From an uncultured Maribacter sp. (GTDB lineage Bacteria > Bacteroidota > Bacteroidia > Flavobacteriales > Flavobacteriaceae): 64,000 nt of DNA. Of this stretch, positions 25,926-35,139 are shown piece by piece. Within the stretch, counting starts at the first letter, position 1; each line of letters opens with the position of its first letter. The notes beneath the pieces are model-generated. The model was not told the DNA's origin, searched no databases, and saw nothing but the letters and a program-made list of their open reading frames with translations. The position numbers were made by a program, and so were the translations under genes. The stretch lies in contig CANMKG010000001.1 in NCBI GenBank assembly GCA_947498505.1, positions 868,001-932,000 on the forward strand, read 5' to 3'.

Positions 25926-26845
25926 GTTTTTATCTTTATTTCATTAGACTTTATTTGAATTAGTTGTCCCAATAATTTTGTATTTTTCACTAATTCAGAT
26001 TGCCCCATTTCGTCTGCCATTTTAGCAATTTCCAAGTTTAAACTTTCTATCTCTGTCCTTCTATTATTAAGAATATCCATATAAGTAGAAATTAATTGTC
26101 CGTCTGACTTTTGACTTATTAAAATTAAGTTTTCTATTATTTCGTCCTTGTCAAGGTTAATACCTTTTATTTTAGATAATGCGACACACTCTTCAATAAT
26201 TACTTCAGCTAAAGTCTTTGCATTTGTACTGCGGTGAAAAATTCCATTGTCTATTTCCAAAAGAGGGCAAACTGTATTAAATACACAATTTGCGATTACT
26301 TTATTCCATACGTATTTACTAATGTTAGCTTCTTCACGGAATTCAAAATTCGGGGTACTAATTTGCTTTATCAAATCGTCAAGATTTTCATTTTTTCCTT
26401 CCAAATTTCCAATTGGTGAAGCTGAAACAGTTTTAAAAGTAACCTCGTTTTCACTTGCTACTTGACTGGTTGAAAGTAAAACACAGCGATAAACTTTATC
26501 GAAAACTTTAAATGAACGTTCTATATTGAGTCCATTTTGAAGTAATACAATAGCAAAATCGCCCCCTATATTTTTAAGTTTTCTTGCAATTTTATTGTTA
26601 CCAAATGTTTTAGTAGTGATTAAAACAATTCCATTTATGGAAGACAGATTACTAAATGTTGTGGTAACAATTTTTTCTTTAAAAGTGTAATCCTTTCCAA
26701 TAACGGTAATGTATTTTTCTGTATCTGGAATATTATCAATACTTCCTCTTATGAGTTTTACCTGTTTGTTTTCTAGTTTTAAAAAAACCGCTAATGCTTT
26801 TCCGATGGCTCCAGAGCCAATTATGTATATCTCAGTATTTTTCAT
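25922..26845 (-). CDS. Ketopantoate reductase (ApbA/PanE) family protein (cassette gene)
   Basis: A 307-residue protein with the N-terminal Rossmann motif IIGSGAIGKALAVFL (residues 7-21) and the ApbA C-terminal helical domain (SKYVWNKVIANCVFNTVCPL near 165-185, with the conserved Lys and Asn). The family reduces 2-dehydropantoate with NADPH, but many members have other substrates and the overall sequence is divergent, so a specific activity is not assigned. It is the only gene between spacers M and K. Confidence 0.8.
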   Translation of the reverse strand: MKNTEIYIIGSGAIGKALAVFLKLENKQVKLIRGSIDNIPDTEKYITVIGKDYTFKEKIVTTTFSNLSSINGIVLITTKTFGNNKIARKLKNIGGDFAIVLLQNGLNIERSFKVFDKVYRCVLLSTSQVASENEVTFKTVSASPIGNLEGKNENLDDLIKQISTPNFEFREEANISKYVWNKVIANCVFNTVCPLLEIDNGIFHRSTNAKTLAEVIIEECVALSKIKGINLDKDEIIENLILISQKSDGQLISTYMDILNNRRTEIESLNLEIAKMADEMGQSELVKNTKLLGQLIQIKSNEIKIKT

Positions 26846-26852
26846 TTTTATC

Positions 26853-27005
26853 AGCTTGTAGTAAGGGCTCGAATAACCATCAGTTACGAGTTAAATTAGC
26901 GTTTATTTTCGGTTTAGTAAAGACTTTAGCAATTCCAGGTTGATTCGGGCGAAGTCTCCCGCGGCGTCAAGACACCGTAATTGCGGTTATACTTGTTGTA
27001 AAATG
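26853..27005 (-). repeat. Array spacer M (attC-like, one end decayed)
   Basis: The right end GTTGTAAAATG (26995-27005) matches the start of the preceding cassette at spacer N (TATTTTACAAC, reverse complement). Inner boxes ATAACCATCAGTTACG and CGTAATTGCGGTTAT pair well. The left end reads CTTGTAGTAAGG and has lost the AAC, consistent with decay. Confidence 0.55.
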
Positions 27006-27013
27006 TTTTTCTT

Positions 27014-27409
27014 TCATTTTATTCGGGCAAATTTTCCAGAATAAGAAATCTCGTGCAGATTCACTCGCATTATAAAGTCAATCGTGTCTTTTCTGCAATC
27101 GGTAATTTCATAATATAGTTTTCCGTTTGACATTAATGTTTTTTAAAAATCCGTTAAAGAGTCCGTTTGTTTTTCAAGCAATTTAAGTCGAAAAGAATTC
27201 TCTCCGAGTTTTTCAATCGTGTATTTCCGATTCGAGTCAGAGTTTATTTCCGTCAAACTTTGTCCATTTATTACAAATTCAAATTTTGGGTAATTTGCAA
27301 ACTCCTTCTCATAAACAATTTTATATTTTCCGTTTTCAAAATCGCAATTATTATCGGCACATTTAAATCCGAAGCTTATAAAAATCAGTATGCAGATTGT
27401 CGTTTTCAA
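27014..27409 (-). pseudogene. Small lipoprotein gene with in-frame stop (cassette gene)
   Basis: From the TTG at 27409 the frame encodes a lipoprotein signal (LKTTICILIFISFGFKC) and about 88 codons, then a TAA (27145-27143). The same frame continues as SNGKLYYEITDCRKDTIDF and ends at TGA (27014) nine bases before the spacer M end. The 396-base span is an exact multiple of three and fits the cassette limits, so the full protein would have 130 residues broken by one nonsense codon. The first ATG in frame (27439) lies inside spacer N and is not the likely start. The family is unknown. Confidence 0.7.
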
Positions 27410-27410
27410 A

Positions 27411-27465
27411 TATTTTACAACGGCTTGGCTAAACTGCATTTTAACGCAGTTTAGGTTTTGTAAGA
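27411..27465 (-). repeat. Array spacer N (attC-like, compact)
   Basis: Left end TATTTTACAAC (27411-27421); inner boxes CTAAACTGC and GCAGTTTAG are perfectly complementary around an 8-base loop; the right end TTTTGTAAGAG has lost the GTT register. It is the cleanest hairpin of the set. Confidence 0.6.
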
Positions 27466-28034
27466 GCTCGTTTTTTATTTCTGCATAGAATTTTCAACCT
27501 AAACCATTTCGTAGCATATACCAAGATGGTTACCCATGAAATTGAAGTTAGGACTCCTTTTAAAACGGTAAATGTACTCGATAAAATCACGATCGTCTCA
27601 GATATCTCAATTGATTTTGATATCATTAATATAATACATATGTTTTCTGAATAATCGGATAACATCGCCAGAAATGGAATAATCAAGAATATCGAGGCGA
27701 ATTTCCTTTTTGACTCCGTTATTTTAATAAGCCGAAATAATATACTACTTAAGAACAAAGCCAGTAGAAAAGGGTAGAGTAGATCTAACAAAGTTAATTG
27801 TGGAAAAAGGTAAAGGTCAGCACTTGGATTATTCAAGTTGTTCACAATTGATTTTGCTTCAGAAACCGAATACCCAAAAGGTAGGAGGTCAAATGCCTTA
27901 GCCCCAATTTGATTATTGATTACCGGAAAAGTATATATCATCATAATCAGCAAGACAAAGTGACTTGCTACAAATGAGATACATAATGTCTTTACTGAGG
28001 AAGTTTTTTGAAAGAATGAATTTAGAATTGACAT
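27441..28034 (-). CDS. Hypothetical four-helix membrane protein (cassette gene)
   Basis: A 197-residue protein with four to five hydrophobic helices (first near 20-40, then 80-105, 112-135 and 150-170). The C-terminal end (RNKKRALTKPKLR) is encoded by the right arm of spacer N, as seen when a cassette gene runs into its own recombination site. It resembles DUF4386-like proteins loosely, but I do not assign a family. No attC-like spacer is clear on its upstream side (28034-28104). Confidence 0.65.
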   Translation of the reverse strand: MSILNSFFQKTSSVKTLCISFVASHFVLLIMMIYTFPVINNQIGAKAFDLLPFGYSVSEAKSIVNNLNNPSADLYLFPQLTLLDLLYPFLLALFLSSILFRLIKITESKRKFASIFLIIPFLAMLSDYSENICIILMISKSIEISETIVILSSTFTVLKGVLTSISWVTILVYATKWFRLKILCRNKKRALTKPKLR

Positions 28035-28103
28035 AATTATTGTTTTGATTAGAAAACAAAGGTTGTCAATTCATATGGCGATTCCATTAACAAATGATAA
28101 GCG

Positions 28104-28673
28104 TTAAGATTGTGTTCTTAATCTACTTAAAGAAATAGTAGTTATTCCTAAATATGAAGCAATATCAGAATGTGGTATGAGGTTTTCAATATTCGGGTAA
28201 TTCTTTCTTAATAGAAGTAACCGTTCTTTTCCTTTAAGTGAAGCTAAAGCTATTTCTTTCTGGACCTTGGCCATAAGTTCAATTCTTAAGACAGAATTTC
28301 CAAAATCTCGAATTTCTAGATCTTCAATCATTAATTTTTCAAACTCTGAAGCATTGAAAGCTGCAATCTCAACATCTGTTAAAGCTTGTATATTAATTAC
28401 GGATTTACCTTTTTGATTTCTTGTAGTACTTGGTGATATTATCGAATTAGCCATGAAAATAGAAATCGTCACATTTTCTCCTTCGGGTGTGTTTAGAAAA
28501 CTTTTGCAGATACCATCAATCACAAAATACTCCAGATTATTCTTTTGTCCAACGGTGGTTATTGGCTCTCCTTTTTTTATGTTAGTGTATTCGACTAAAT
28601 TCTTTATTTTTTCAATTGAATTACTTGAAACAGGCGAAACAGAATGGATAATAGGGCTAATCTTGTCGAACAT
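28104..28673 (-). CDS. Crp/Fnr family transcriptional regulator (cassette gene)
   Basis: A 189-residue Crp/Fnr protein: the beta-roll with KKGEPITTVGQKNNLEYFVI (35-54), then the long dimer helix and a C-terminal helix-turn-helix (HSDIASYLGITTISLSRLRT). Its ATG lies 15 bases from the end of spacer A (GTTGTGCGTCA). The usual flavobacterial short layout is kept and there is no sign of damage. Confidence 0.85.
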   Translation of the reverse strand: MFDKISPIIHSVSPVSSNSIEKIKNLVEYTNIKKGEPITTVGQKNNLEYFVIDGICKSFLNTPEGENVTISIFMANSIISPSTTRNQKGKSVINIQALTDVEIAAFNASEFEKLMIEDLEIRDFGNSVLRIELMAKVQKEIALASLKGKERLLLLRKNYPNIENLIPHSDIASYLGITTISLSRLRTQS

Positions 28674-28687
28674 TGTTTAATTTATAA

Positions 28688-28841
28688 TGACGCACAACTT
28701 GTTTGTGTATGGTTAGTTGCGTGTTTCAGCAACTAATTTAGCAAATACAAACCGAATAGAAAATCCGCGAGTCCCAATAGCTATCGGGATTCGTAAGTAG
28801 GCTTGTAACAAGCAATTAATTTTATACGTTGTTGTAGCACG
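28688..28841 (-). repeat. Array spacer A (attC-like)
   Basis: Ends TGACGCACAAC (28688-28698) and GTTGTAGCACG (28831-28841). Inner boxes GTATGGTTAGTTGC and GCAATTAATTTTATAC pair with mismatches. It shares TTGCGTGTTTCAGC and the following AACTAATTTAG with spacer B and with the relic at 20839-20866. A nested hairpin (CCCAATAGCTATCGGG) sits in the centre. Confidence 0.7.
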
Positions 28842-28858
28842 TTTTTATTCTAAATTAG

Positions 28859-29140
28859 TTAATAAAAGTTGTTAATTAAAATTCCAATTACCAAAGAAAT
28901 TCCGAAAAAACCATAACTTTTTTTAAGTGATATTTTATTCCGAGTTAATTTTATTCCTTGAAATATATTGATTAAACATAGGAATATATTTAAAAACAAA
29001 ACCCAATCCGGATACATAAAAGCGAATAGAATATCTGTATAATGATATTTGTAATAAAGAGATATCATTTCATAAATCCAGTATACAGACAGTATAATTT
29101 GAATTAAGCTTAAAACAACGTTGGTACTCTTTTTCAACAT
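28859..29140 (-). CDS. Small hypothetical membrane protein (cassette gene)
   Basis: A 93-residue protein with three hydrophobic segments (about 5-27, 37-60 and 73-92) and basic loops (KLTRNKISLKKS). No family is recognised. It is alone between spacers D and A, with a leader of about 120 bases after spacer D. Confidence 0.6.
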   Translation of the reverse strand: MLKKSTNVVLSLIQIILSVYWIYEMISLYYKYHYTDILFAFMYPDWVLFLNIFLCLINIFQGIKLTRNKISLKKSYGFFGISLVIGILINNFY

Positions 29141-29260
29141 AATTTTTAGTTTAATTTTTGATTTTCCATTTTCGCAAATTTTTGTTTATAAGAATACAAC
29201 TTAAAAAGTGTAAACGATGTTTCTATAACTTTGTAAAGGATGTTTGTATATCGTACCAAA

Positions 29261-29466
29261 TGTTTTACAACGGCTCGGCTAAGCGTAGTGCGGAGGCAAG
29301 GAAACCTTTTGTTTCCAACTTCACTCTAAGGCAAAACTTTTTGTTTACGTTTATTTTTTGATATTAAAATGTCAAATCAGACAGATTTGACAACCCTATA
29401 AAATTACACGGGCTTTTTAAATTAACACCAAACCACTGCATTAACTATAGGTTTTGTTGTAAGTAG
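29261..29466 (-). repeat. Array spacer D (attC-like, long type)
   Basis: Ends TGTTTTACAAC (29261-29271) and GTTGTAAGTAG (29456-29466). Inner boxes GGCTAAGCGTAGTGC and GCATTAACTATAGG pair partly. The centre holds a GGAAAC..GTTTCC hairpin and a segment (AAAATGTCAAATCAGACAG) nearly identical in spacer G. Confidence 0.7.
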
Positions 29467-29479
29467 TTTTATTTTTTAT

Positions 29480-29884
29480 TTATGGCTTTTTAATTTCTGA
29501 TACAGCTTTTTCCATTTTGGCTTTTACATATTGTACCTGGAAAGGAGTAATGCTATCTGTTAATCCATTTCTCCAATAAAAAGACACTTCTTGATTTTCT
29601 TTATGTACCAGAACTTCTATTGGGATGCCTTTCTCTAAATCCATAAAAGATAAGTCCTCTGATTTTTTTAATATTAAAGAATCATTTATAAAGTATTCGA
29701 ATTCGATTTCTTTCATAAAAGGACTGTCCAAAATCGTACTGGTCATTTTTGCGGAAACAATAATACCTTGAGCTTTATAAAAATCATTTTCATTATACTC
29801 TTCAAATGATTTTTCTCTACAAGAAATAACGTTAAAAAATAAGAAACTAAATAGATAAACAAATAATAGTTTTTTTTTAAGCAT
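29480..29884 (-). CDS. Hypothetical lipoprotein, paralogue 1 (cassette gene)
   Basis: A 134-residue lipoprotein (signal ending in VISC). The mature part shares a pattern with the product of the gene at 35494-35877: YNENDFYKAQGIIVSAK against YNDEDFLPVQGIITKVY, and IEVLVHKENQEVSFYWRNG against IILVHKDNDSISFFGSRG. The family is unrecognised. Its cassette ends match closely (GTTGTAAGTA then A or G then TTT). The start is an ATG 20 bases from the start element at spacer J. Confidence 0.7.
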   Translation of the reverse strand: MLKKKLLFVYLFSFLFFNVISCREKSFEEYNENDFYKAQGIIVSAKMTSTILDSPFMKEIEFEYFINDSLILKKSEDLSFMDLEKGIPIEVLVHKENQEVSFYWRNGLTDSITPFQVQYVKAKMEKAVSEIKKP

Positions 29885-29904
29885 TGGAAACTCCTATTTT
29901 TAAA

Positions 29905-30043
29905 TTACTTACAACGGTTAGCATATGAAAAGTAGACGATTACGAAGCACTGAACTTTCGGCTAAGCACAAAGTTTTATACGAGCCAAAACCTTTAATCT
30001 TACTACTATTTTGTCTATTTTTTATATACATTGTTTTCTGCAG
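29905..30043 (-). repeat. Array spacer J (attC-like)
   Basis: Ends TTACTTACAAC (29905-29915) and GTTTTCTGCAG (30033-30043). Inner boxes GCATATGAAAAGTAGAC and GTCTATTTTTTATATAC pair along 17 bases. It is of the same type as spacer I. Confidence 0.7.
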
Positions 30044-30046
30044 GTT

Positions 30047-32254
30047 TTATTCCTTCATTATGGTTTCAATCGCTTTTTCGAGCAGTTCGTCCTTTCCTTT
30101 TCTGATACCCTCAATTGTTGGCTTTACTTCAATGTCTGGAACTATTCCAATCCTTTGGGTTTCTCCACCATTTGGATAATTAACTCCAATTCCAGAAATC
30201 ATTGTTCTAAGCCCCCCGGGTAGCATAATTGTTGATACGTTTCCATCTGCTCCTGCTGTTGTACTTCCAATAATTGTTGTATTATCTCCTGCCCTAAAAG
30301 CCATTGATGTATACTCTGCTTGACTTTGAGATAATTCATTGACTAATACAACTAATTTCCCCCTATAAGTTTTGCCTTGACTTGGAATTTCTAAATTGCT
30401 TGTAAACGTAAATTCTCCTGGGTTGTAAACATTTCCGTTGGTAAACTTTACAAAAGGTGTTGATGACGAAACAAAATAAGAACCCAAACTAAATGGAACG
30501 AAAGTTGAAGGATAATTACGAATGTCAATAATGATTGCCTTTGTGTCTTCAAATTCCCTTTTTATCTTGGAAATGTCTTCTTCTTTGATGTTTTGAAGCG
30601 TTACATAACCTATATTATTATCCAGTATTTTAAAAGATTTATCGTTACTTTTTCTGTACCCACGATAAATGTCAAGACTATCTTTAGGATATAATTTAAG
30701 AGTCTTTGTTTGAGAGTTAGAATTACCTGAAACAAACTCAATTTCAATAGTATTTGAATTTGAACGTAAAAGGTCTGCCGAAATATCTCTTAATCTTGTT
30801 GGCTGATTAGAGGCTGGATAATATTTAGATTTCTCTTTTACTATTGTCTCAATTGGTACGTCATTTACTTTTGTGATTATATCACCAATTTCTAATCCAA
30901 CTTGATTTTTTAATTCTTCATTGTAATAGTCTGTTACAACTAATTGATTTTCTATGAATCTTACGTGTACAGGCGAATAGTTGGCACCTTTCCATTCATC
31001 AATTTTATCAGCACCTCCCCAAAGATTAGCGTGAGTATCATGAATGTCTCCAATAATTTGAATTGTAGCCATTTCGTATTCCAATTCGTTTTTTGCGTTT
31101 AGAAATAAAGGAAGGTATTCGCTGAGTTTAGAATTCCAATCGTCATCCATCAAATGTTTATATGGGAAAAAGTAATTTATCATATTCCAATATCTGAAAA
31201 GCGACAATAATCTAAAACCATCATCAGGATATGACATACTCGAATAAGGGTTTTCATTTTTGAAATCAGGATTTCCAACACCTTGATTCATACTAACATA
31301 AAAGTTTTTTTCTTGTGAACGGTTACTATAAACGTAAAGTAGCTTGCCTTTTAGGAGTTCATCTTGCTTGTCAATCCATTTTAAATCAGGCTTGATTAAA
31401 GCGTCTTCATCAGTTGATTTACATTTAGTGCATTTTTCTAATTCTCCTAATGAGTTTATCCAGTTGATAATGAGTTTATCTCTTTCTATATTATTTTTCA
31501 CCACAATGTATTTTGGTAAAAATCTAAAAAATTCATAATCCCAATTATAGTTCCCTTTCGCAATTTCGGGATGATGATATTTTAAAAACCCCCAAACCCT
31601 GCCCAGTAATTCAAGGTTTTCAATATTTTGAGAAGTCAGGTTAGAAAGTTCAATAGATGACCCGTTATCGAATTCTTTGTCAAGTTGTGCTTTTGAAAGT
31701 TCTTTTTCCACTTCTTTTAGCGTTTGGATATTTTTTCCATCTATTGAAAGAGTAAAATCGTCAAACCAAGCTTCTCCTTTTCCCGAAAGTATTCCAGCAA
31801 TAAAAATATTCTCTGCTTCTTCGGGATAATCAAGAGTGATACTATATTTCTGCCAATCTTTTGTACCTGAAACATTTTGGTTTTGCATATTGTCAAATGC
31901 TAAGGTGCTCACATTTCCATCAACACGCAATAGTAAACCGGCAAATCCATTTTCAACATTTTGGATTTTCATATATCCCTTCAACTTTATTCTTTTGCCC
32001 ACATAATTTGCTGGAATTTTATAAGCAATACTTCCAAAAGAACTTCCTGTTTGGTCGGATGTGATTTTTCCTGATTTTTTGCCTGAATGAGCTGTAGCGT
32101 CTATTGTCAGTTCATAGTTTCCCCATTTGAACCACCCATCTGATAGTGTTTTTTTCTCTTTTTGATTTTCAAATCCGAGATTGTATTTTTCTGTCTTTTG
32201 TGCTTGACAGCTAAAAGAGATTATTGTCAATAATGCTATTAGTATTTTTTTCAT
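30047..32254 (-). CDS. S41 family peptidase lipoprotein (cassette gene)
   Basis: A 735-residue lipoprotein (signal ending in ISFSC). Domains: a CBM-like jelly roll in about 25-185 (YELTIDATAHSGKKSGKITS), a helical linker, a PDZ near 435-520 (VGLEIGDIITKVNDVPIE), and the S41 (C-terminal processing) domain to the end, with the nucleophile region NELSQSQAEYTSMAF and GSTTAGADGNVS. It would cleave peptides in the periplasm or on the cell surface. At 2.2 kb it is the largest cassette gene, and its ends share an unusual GTTTTCT-type match (H and J). Confidence 0.88.
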   Translation of the reverse strand: MKKILIALLTIISFSCQAQKTEKYNLGFENQKEKKTLSDGWFKWGNYELTIDATAHSGKKSGKITSDQTGSSFGSIAYKIPANYVGKRIKLKGYMKIQNVENGFAGLLLRVDGNVSTLAFDNMQNQNVSGTKDWQKYSITLDYPEEAENIFIAGILSGKGEAWFDDFTLSIDGKNIQTLKEVEKELSKAQLDKEFDNGSSIELSNLTSQNIENLELLGRVWGFLKYHHPEIAKGNYNWDYEFFRFLPKYIVVKNNIERDKLIINWINSLGELEKCTKCKSTDEDALIKPDLKWIDKQDELLKGKLLYVYSNRSQEKNFYVSMNQGVGNPDFKNENPYSSMSYPDDGFRLLSLFRYWNMINYFFPYKHLMDDDWNSKLSEYLPLFLNAKNELEYEMATIQIIGDIHDTHANLWGGADKIDEWKGANYSPVHVRFIENQLVVTDYYNEELKNQVGLEIGDIITKVNDVPIETIVKEKSKYYPASNQPTRLRDISADLLRSNSNTIEIEFVSGNSNSQTKTLKLYPKDSLDIYRGYRKSNDKSFKILDNNIGYVTLQNIKEEDISKIKREFEDTKAIIIDIRNYPSTFVPFSLGSYFVSSSTPFVKFTNGNVYNPGEFTFTSNLEIPSQGKTYRGKLVVLVNELSQSQAEYTSMAFRAGDNTTIIGSTTAGADGNVSTIMLPGGLRTMISGIGVNYPNGGETQRIGIVPDIEVKPTIEGIRKGKDELLEKAIETIMKE

Positions 32255-32271
32255 CGATTTGTTTTTTCAAC

Positions 32272-32487
32272 TTGTAGAAAACGGTTCGGCCAAGCGCAGT
32301 GCGGAAGCAAGGAAACTTTTCGTTTCCGTCTTCGCACGAAGCTAAAGCTTATTGTTTAGTTTTATTTTTTCTTATCCAAAGCTACCCCGACGCTTCGGGG
32401 CATAAGATTTAGCGACTTCATAAATATACGCAAACCTTACGATTTAACACCTTAGTCCGCATTACGTTTAGGCTTTGTTAGCAAAAG
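32272..32487 (-). repeat. Array spacer H (attC-like, long type)
   Basis: Ends TTGTAGAAAAC (32272-32282) and GTTAGCAAAAG (32477-32487). Inner boxes CCAAGCGCAGTGCGG and CCGCATTACGTTTAGG pair well. Internal hairpins include GGAAAC..GTTTCC and CCCCGACGCTTCGGGG. The remaining bases to 32643 hold a perfect 14-base palindrome (TTACACATGTGTAA, 32555-32568) and no gene. Confidence 0.7.
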
Positions 32488-32642
32488 TTGCGACCCACTC
32501 GAGTATGCACTCAACAATATGTTCCGCTATATAAGTGTTTCGTATTCATAACGATTACACATGTGTAAAGTCCATTTGCGCAACGATTGGGCAAGAGTGG
32601 AGTACATTTACACAAATAAGTTAAAATCCACTAGCAAGGTAA

Positions 32643-33023
32643 TTACACTTCAAATTTATGTGTAAACTGCAAGCCTCCGTAATAAAAAAGAATCACCCAA
32701 TAAAAAAATTGAAAAGGTAAAGAAATAAAAAAATGTTTCCATAATATTTCTTGCTTTGACATTAATAAGATGGCTACTATCAGCACTACTAATTCTAGAA
32801 CACAAAATATTGTAAATAATTCTGTTTCATATTTCTTTGAAGTAAAGTGTGAACAGATTGTAAGAATTACAAAAAGCAGTAACATAATTGCGGAAGGAAA
32901 CAAAATATTAACATCTAAATTGAAAATATGTTTTGCTGATAGTCCCATTATAATAAGTGGTAAAACAAAATAGATAATTGTTAAAAAAGTTGTATTCATT
33001 ACGGATAAATTAATTTTTTTCAA
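32643..33023 (-). CDS. Small hypothetical membrane protein (cassette gene)
   Basis: A 126-residue protein with four hydrophobic helices and conserved aromatic ends (FFISLPFQFFYWVILFYYGG). No family is recognised. The start is TTG at 33023 (KKINLSV) or ATG at 32999; neither is decisive. Between spacer B and the start lies a 140-base leader with no other feature. Cassette ends match (GTTAGCAAAA then A or G). Confidence 0.65.
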   Translation of the reverse strand: MKKINLSVMNTTFLTIIYFVLPLIIMGLSAKHIFNLDVNILFPSAIMLLLFVILTICSHFTSKKYETELFTIFCVLELVVLIVAILLMSKQEILWKHFFISLPFQFFYWVILFYYGGLQFTHKFEV

Positions 33024-33161
33024 ATAATTTGATTATTAACAAATTTCAACACATTGTTTGTTAGATACTACACCTTTTATTGGTAAATAAATACAACTGA
33101 TAACAGGGGTTATACTTTAGCAGGGTTTAAAACGGATTTAGGAAATTTATGTTTTGAGCCA

Positions 33162-33300
33162 TTTTTGCTAACGTTGTTGTGTATGGTTAGTTGCGTATTT
33201 TAGCAACTAATTTAGTAAACAAAAACGGACGCAAGAAAATTCCTTCGGAATTTTCCAAATAAACACTTGCCAAAGCAATTAATTATACACGTCTTAAGTT
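33162..33300 (-). repeat. Array spacer B (attC-like, one end decayed)
   Basis: Left end TTTTTGCTAAC (33162-33172). Inner boxes GTATGGTTAGTTGC and GCAATTAATTATAC pair. The right outer box reads ACGTCTTAAG and has lost the GTT. The centre has an AAAATTCC-TTC-GGAATTTT hairpin. It is of the same type as spacer A. Confidence 0.6.
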
Positions 33301-33314
33301 TACAATTCAATAAA

Positions 33315-33800
33315 TTAGACTATTAACCATTTAGGATTTTTGATAAATACTTCAAAGAAGTTAGGCTTTTCTTCTTTTGCATCGTATGTGTTTTTTATCA
33401 ATTTAGTAACTTGTTTATTCCACCAAATGAATTCATATTTAAAAAGTCTATTAGTCAATTTTTTATCGATTTCATTTTGTTCTCCTAAAACAAAAAGCAT
33501 TTGCCAAAAGGATAATACTCTATACAAATGTCCGAACTTTATTACTTCATTTTCATTATATATATCTTCCCAAAGCATTTTAAATGTAATTGGAGTTTCA
33601 CTTTTATTAATAGTTTCCAACAGAGCCCAACCAATTCCTCTAGAATTGTGAAAATCACTTGCATTAAATAATACAGATAATTCAGTAGTCTTATTAACTC
33701 TAGAAGATTTATTGCTGCTTACATTATACCAAACTGACCAAATAGCTGAGATTAAAGAGATAATTAATGCAATTGAGGCAACCAATATTTCAATATCCAT
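33315..33800 (-). CDS. Hypothetical protein with N-terminal membrane anchor (cassette gene)
   Basis: A 161-residue protein: one N-terminal helix (IEILVASIALIISLISAIW, residues 3-21) and a soluble part rich in Trp (MLWEDIYN, RVLSFWQMLF, EFIWWNKQV). No family is recognised, although a DUF4760-like layout is possible. The ATG lies 27 bases from spacer I. The 3' end lies 15 bases before the decayed end of spacer B. Confidence 0.65.
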   Translation of the reverse strand: MDIEILVASIALIISLISAIWSVWYNVSSNKSSRVNKTTELSVLFNASDFHNSRGIGWALLETINKSETPITFKMLWEDIYNENEVIKFGHLYRVLSFWQMLFVLGEQNEIDKKLTNRLFKYEFIWWNKQVTKLIKNTYDAKEEKPNFFEVFIKNPKWLIV

Positions 33801-33826
33801 ATATTCCTATGTTAATTTTTGTAATA

Positions 33827-33964
33827 TGTCTCACAACGGTTAGCATAGAAATAGTAGCCAACTGAGTGGAACTTTCCTGTCAAATTACAAGAAAGTTGAA
33901 GCGGGCTACAACCCTTGAGTATACTGATATTGCGGCTATTGTTTTTATACTTTGTTGTATGCTG
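33827..33964 (-). repeat. Array spacer I (attC-like)
   Basis: Ends TGTCTCACAAC (33827-33837) and GTTGTATGCTG (33954-33964). Inner boxes GCATAGAAATAGTAGCC and GGCTATTGTTTTTATAC pair with few mismatches. The middle holds AACTTTC..GAAAGTT. Confidence 0.7.
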
Positions 33965-34026
33965 GGCATAGGGATATATTCATTTTCAATTTTAAATTAT
34001 TGTTGCTTAGAGATATATTGAATATT

Positions 34027-35139
34027 TCATTCTCCTCCATACAATTTATATACTTCTGAACCGGCACTTAAAAACGCTCCAGTTCCGTAAACTTCAGTTT
34101 TGTCGGCCCAAGCTTTACCAGGAGCGGCTCCAATGGGCTGAACATAACCTAACATGCCTTCTTTTGTGACATGACCAACCATAGCGTTCCATCCCTTTTC
34201 TACCGCTGGAGCATAGGTTGCTTTATCCAAAATTCTTTTGTTTATACCCCATGCCAAACCATAAGTATAAAATGATGAGCCACTTGTTTCAGGTGTAGGA
34301 TAAAACTCTTGCCCCAATAAACTCATTGACCAGTGGCCTTCTGGGGTTTGAATTTCAAGCAGTTTTTTTGCCATTTTTTTGTAAATGTTCAAGAAATACT
34401 TGTATTCCTCACTCTGGGGACTGAGCTCATTCATTATATTCGTAAGCCCTGCAAATACCCAACCGTTACCTCGTGACCAAAATATTTTTGTACCGTTGTC
34501 CATTTTACCCATGTAGCTTTCATCGCGGTAATACAGGCTCTCTTCTTTATCAAACAAGAAATTGGTCGTTGCTTTGTATTCAGCCATCATAAAATCGAGA
34601 TATTTTTCTTCACCTGTAATGTTGTATAGCTTTGCCCAAACCGGAGGTGACATAAACAACGCGTCGCACCAGTTCCAGCGAGATTGATGATATGGGGACT
34701 TCCACTGTAATGATGTTTGTGCAGGATGGAGCATGATAAAATTGAACTGCTCCTTGGTTGGTTCAAGCATATTCTCATCCATATACTTTCTATACAGCTC
34801 CACATATAATTGACCTACAGTATGGTCATCCGCATGGTATTTGCGAAGGTGCAATTTCCACTCATGTTTTTCTCCAATTTCTTTGAGCCAGTTGTAATAT
34901 TTGTCGTCATCAGCCATCGCGGCCCATTTTACCATACCAACGTACAATGCACCATTTGTCCAATCCAGCGGGTGGTGGGGCTTTGTATCTCCGCTATACA
35001 AATCATGGTAATGTTCTATTTGCCAGTCAGCAACTTTACCCATGACTTTTTTTACTTCAATTGGTTTTATTTCTTGAGCTTGTGTGAAGGTAGCAATTGC
35101 AAATACCGCAAACACCGTAATAATCTTTAATGTATTCAT
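34027..35139 (-). CDS. GH105 unsaturated rhamnogalacturonyl hydrolase-like (cassette interval)
   Basis: A 370-residue exported protein (signal peptide from ATG 35139, ending TQAQE; an upstream ATG at 35184 is not preferred). The six-hairpin GH105/GH88 fold is indicated by RWNWCDALFM with Asp159 as the likely acid, WSRGNGWVFAGL, GSSFYTYGLAWGINK and TEVYGTGAFLSAG. The family releases unsaturated uronic acids from pectin- or ulvan-type oligosaccharides left by lyases. It lies between spacers E and I with a 190-base leader. Its cassette ends match only weakly, so it may be an older insertion. Confidence 0.88.
   Translation of the reverse strand: MNTLKIITVFAVFAIATFTQAQEIKPIEVKKVMGKVADWQIEHYHDLYSGDTKPHHPLDWTNGALYVGMVKWAAMADDDKYYNWLKEIGEKHEWKLHLRKYHADDHTVGQLYVELYRKYMDENMLEPTKEQFNFIMLHPAQTSLQWKSPYHQSRWNWCDALFMSPPVWAKLYNITGEEKYLDFMMAEYKATTNFLFDKEESLYYRDESYMGKMDNGTKIFWSRGNGWVFAGLTNIMNELSPQSEEYKYFLNIYKKMAKKLLEIQTPEGHWSMSLLGQEFYPTPETSGSSFYTYGLAWGINKRILDKATYAPAVEKGWNAMVGHVTKEGMLGYVQPIGAAPGKAWADKTEVYGTGAFLSAGSEVYKLYGGE

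Noticed and set aside
28034-28104. A spacer between the Crp/Fnr and four-helix membrane genes
   Set aside because: I could not find the AAC/GTT ends or paired inner boxes; any site here has decayed beyond recognition.
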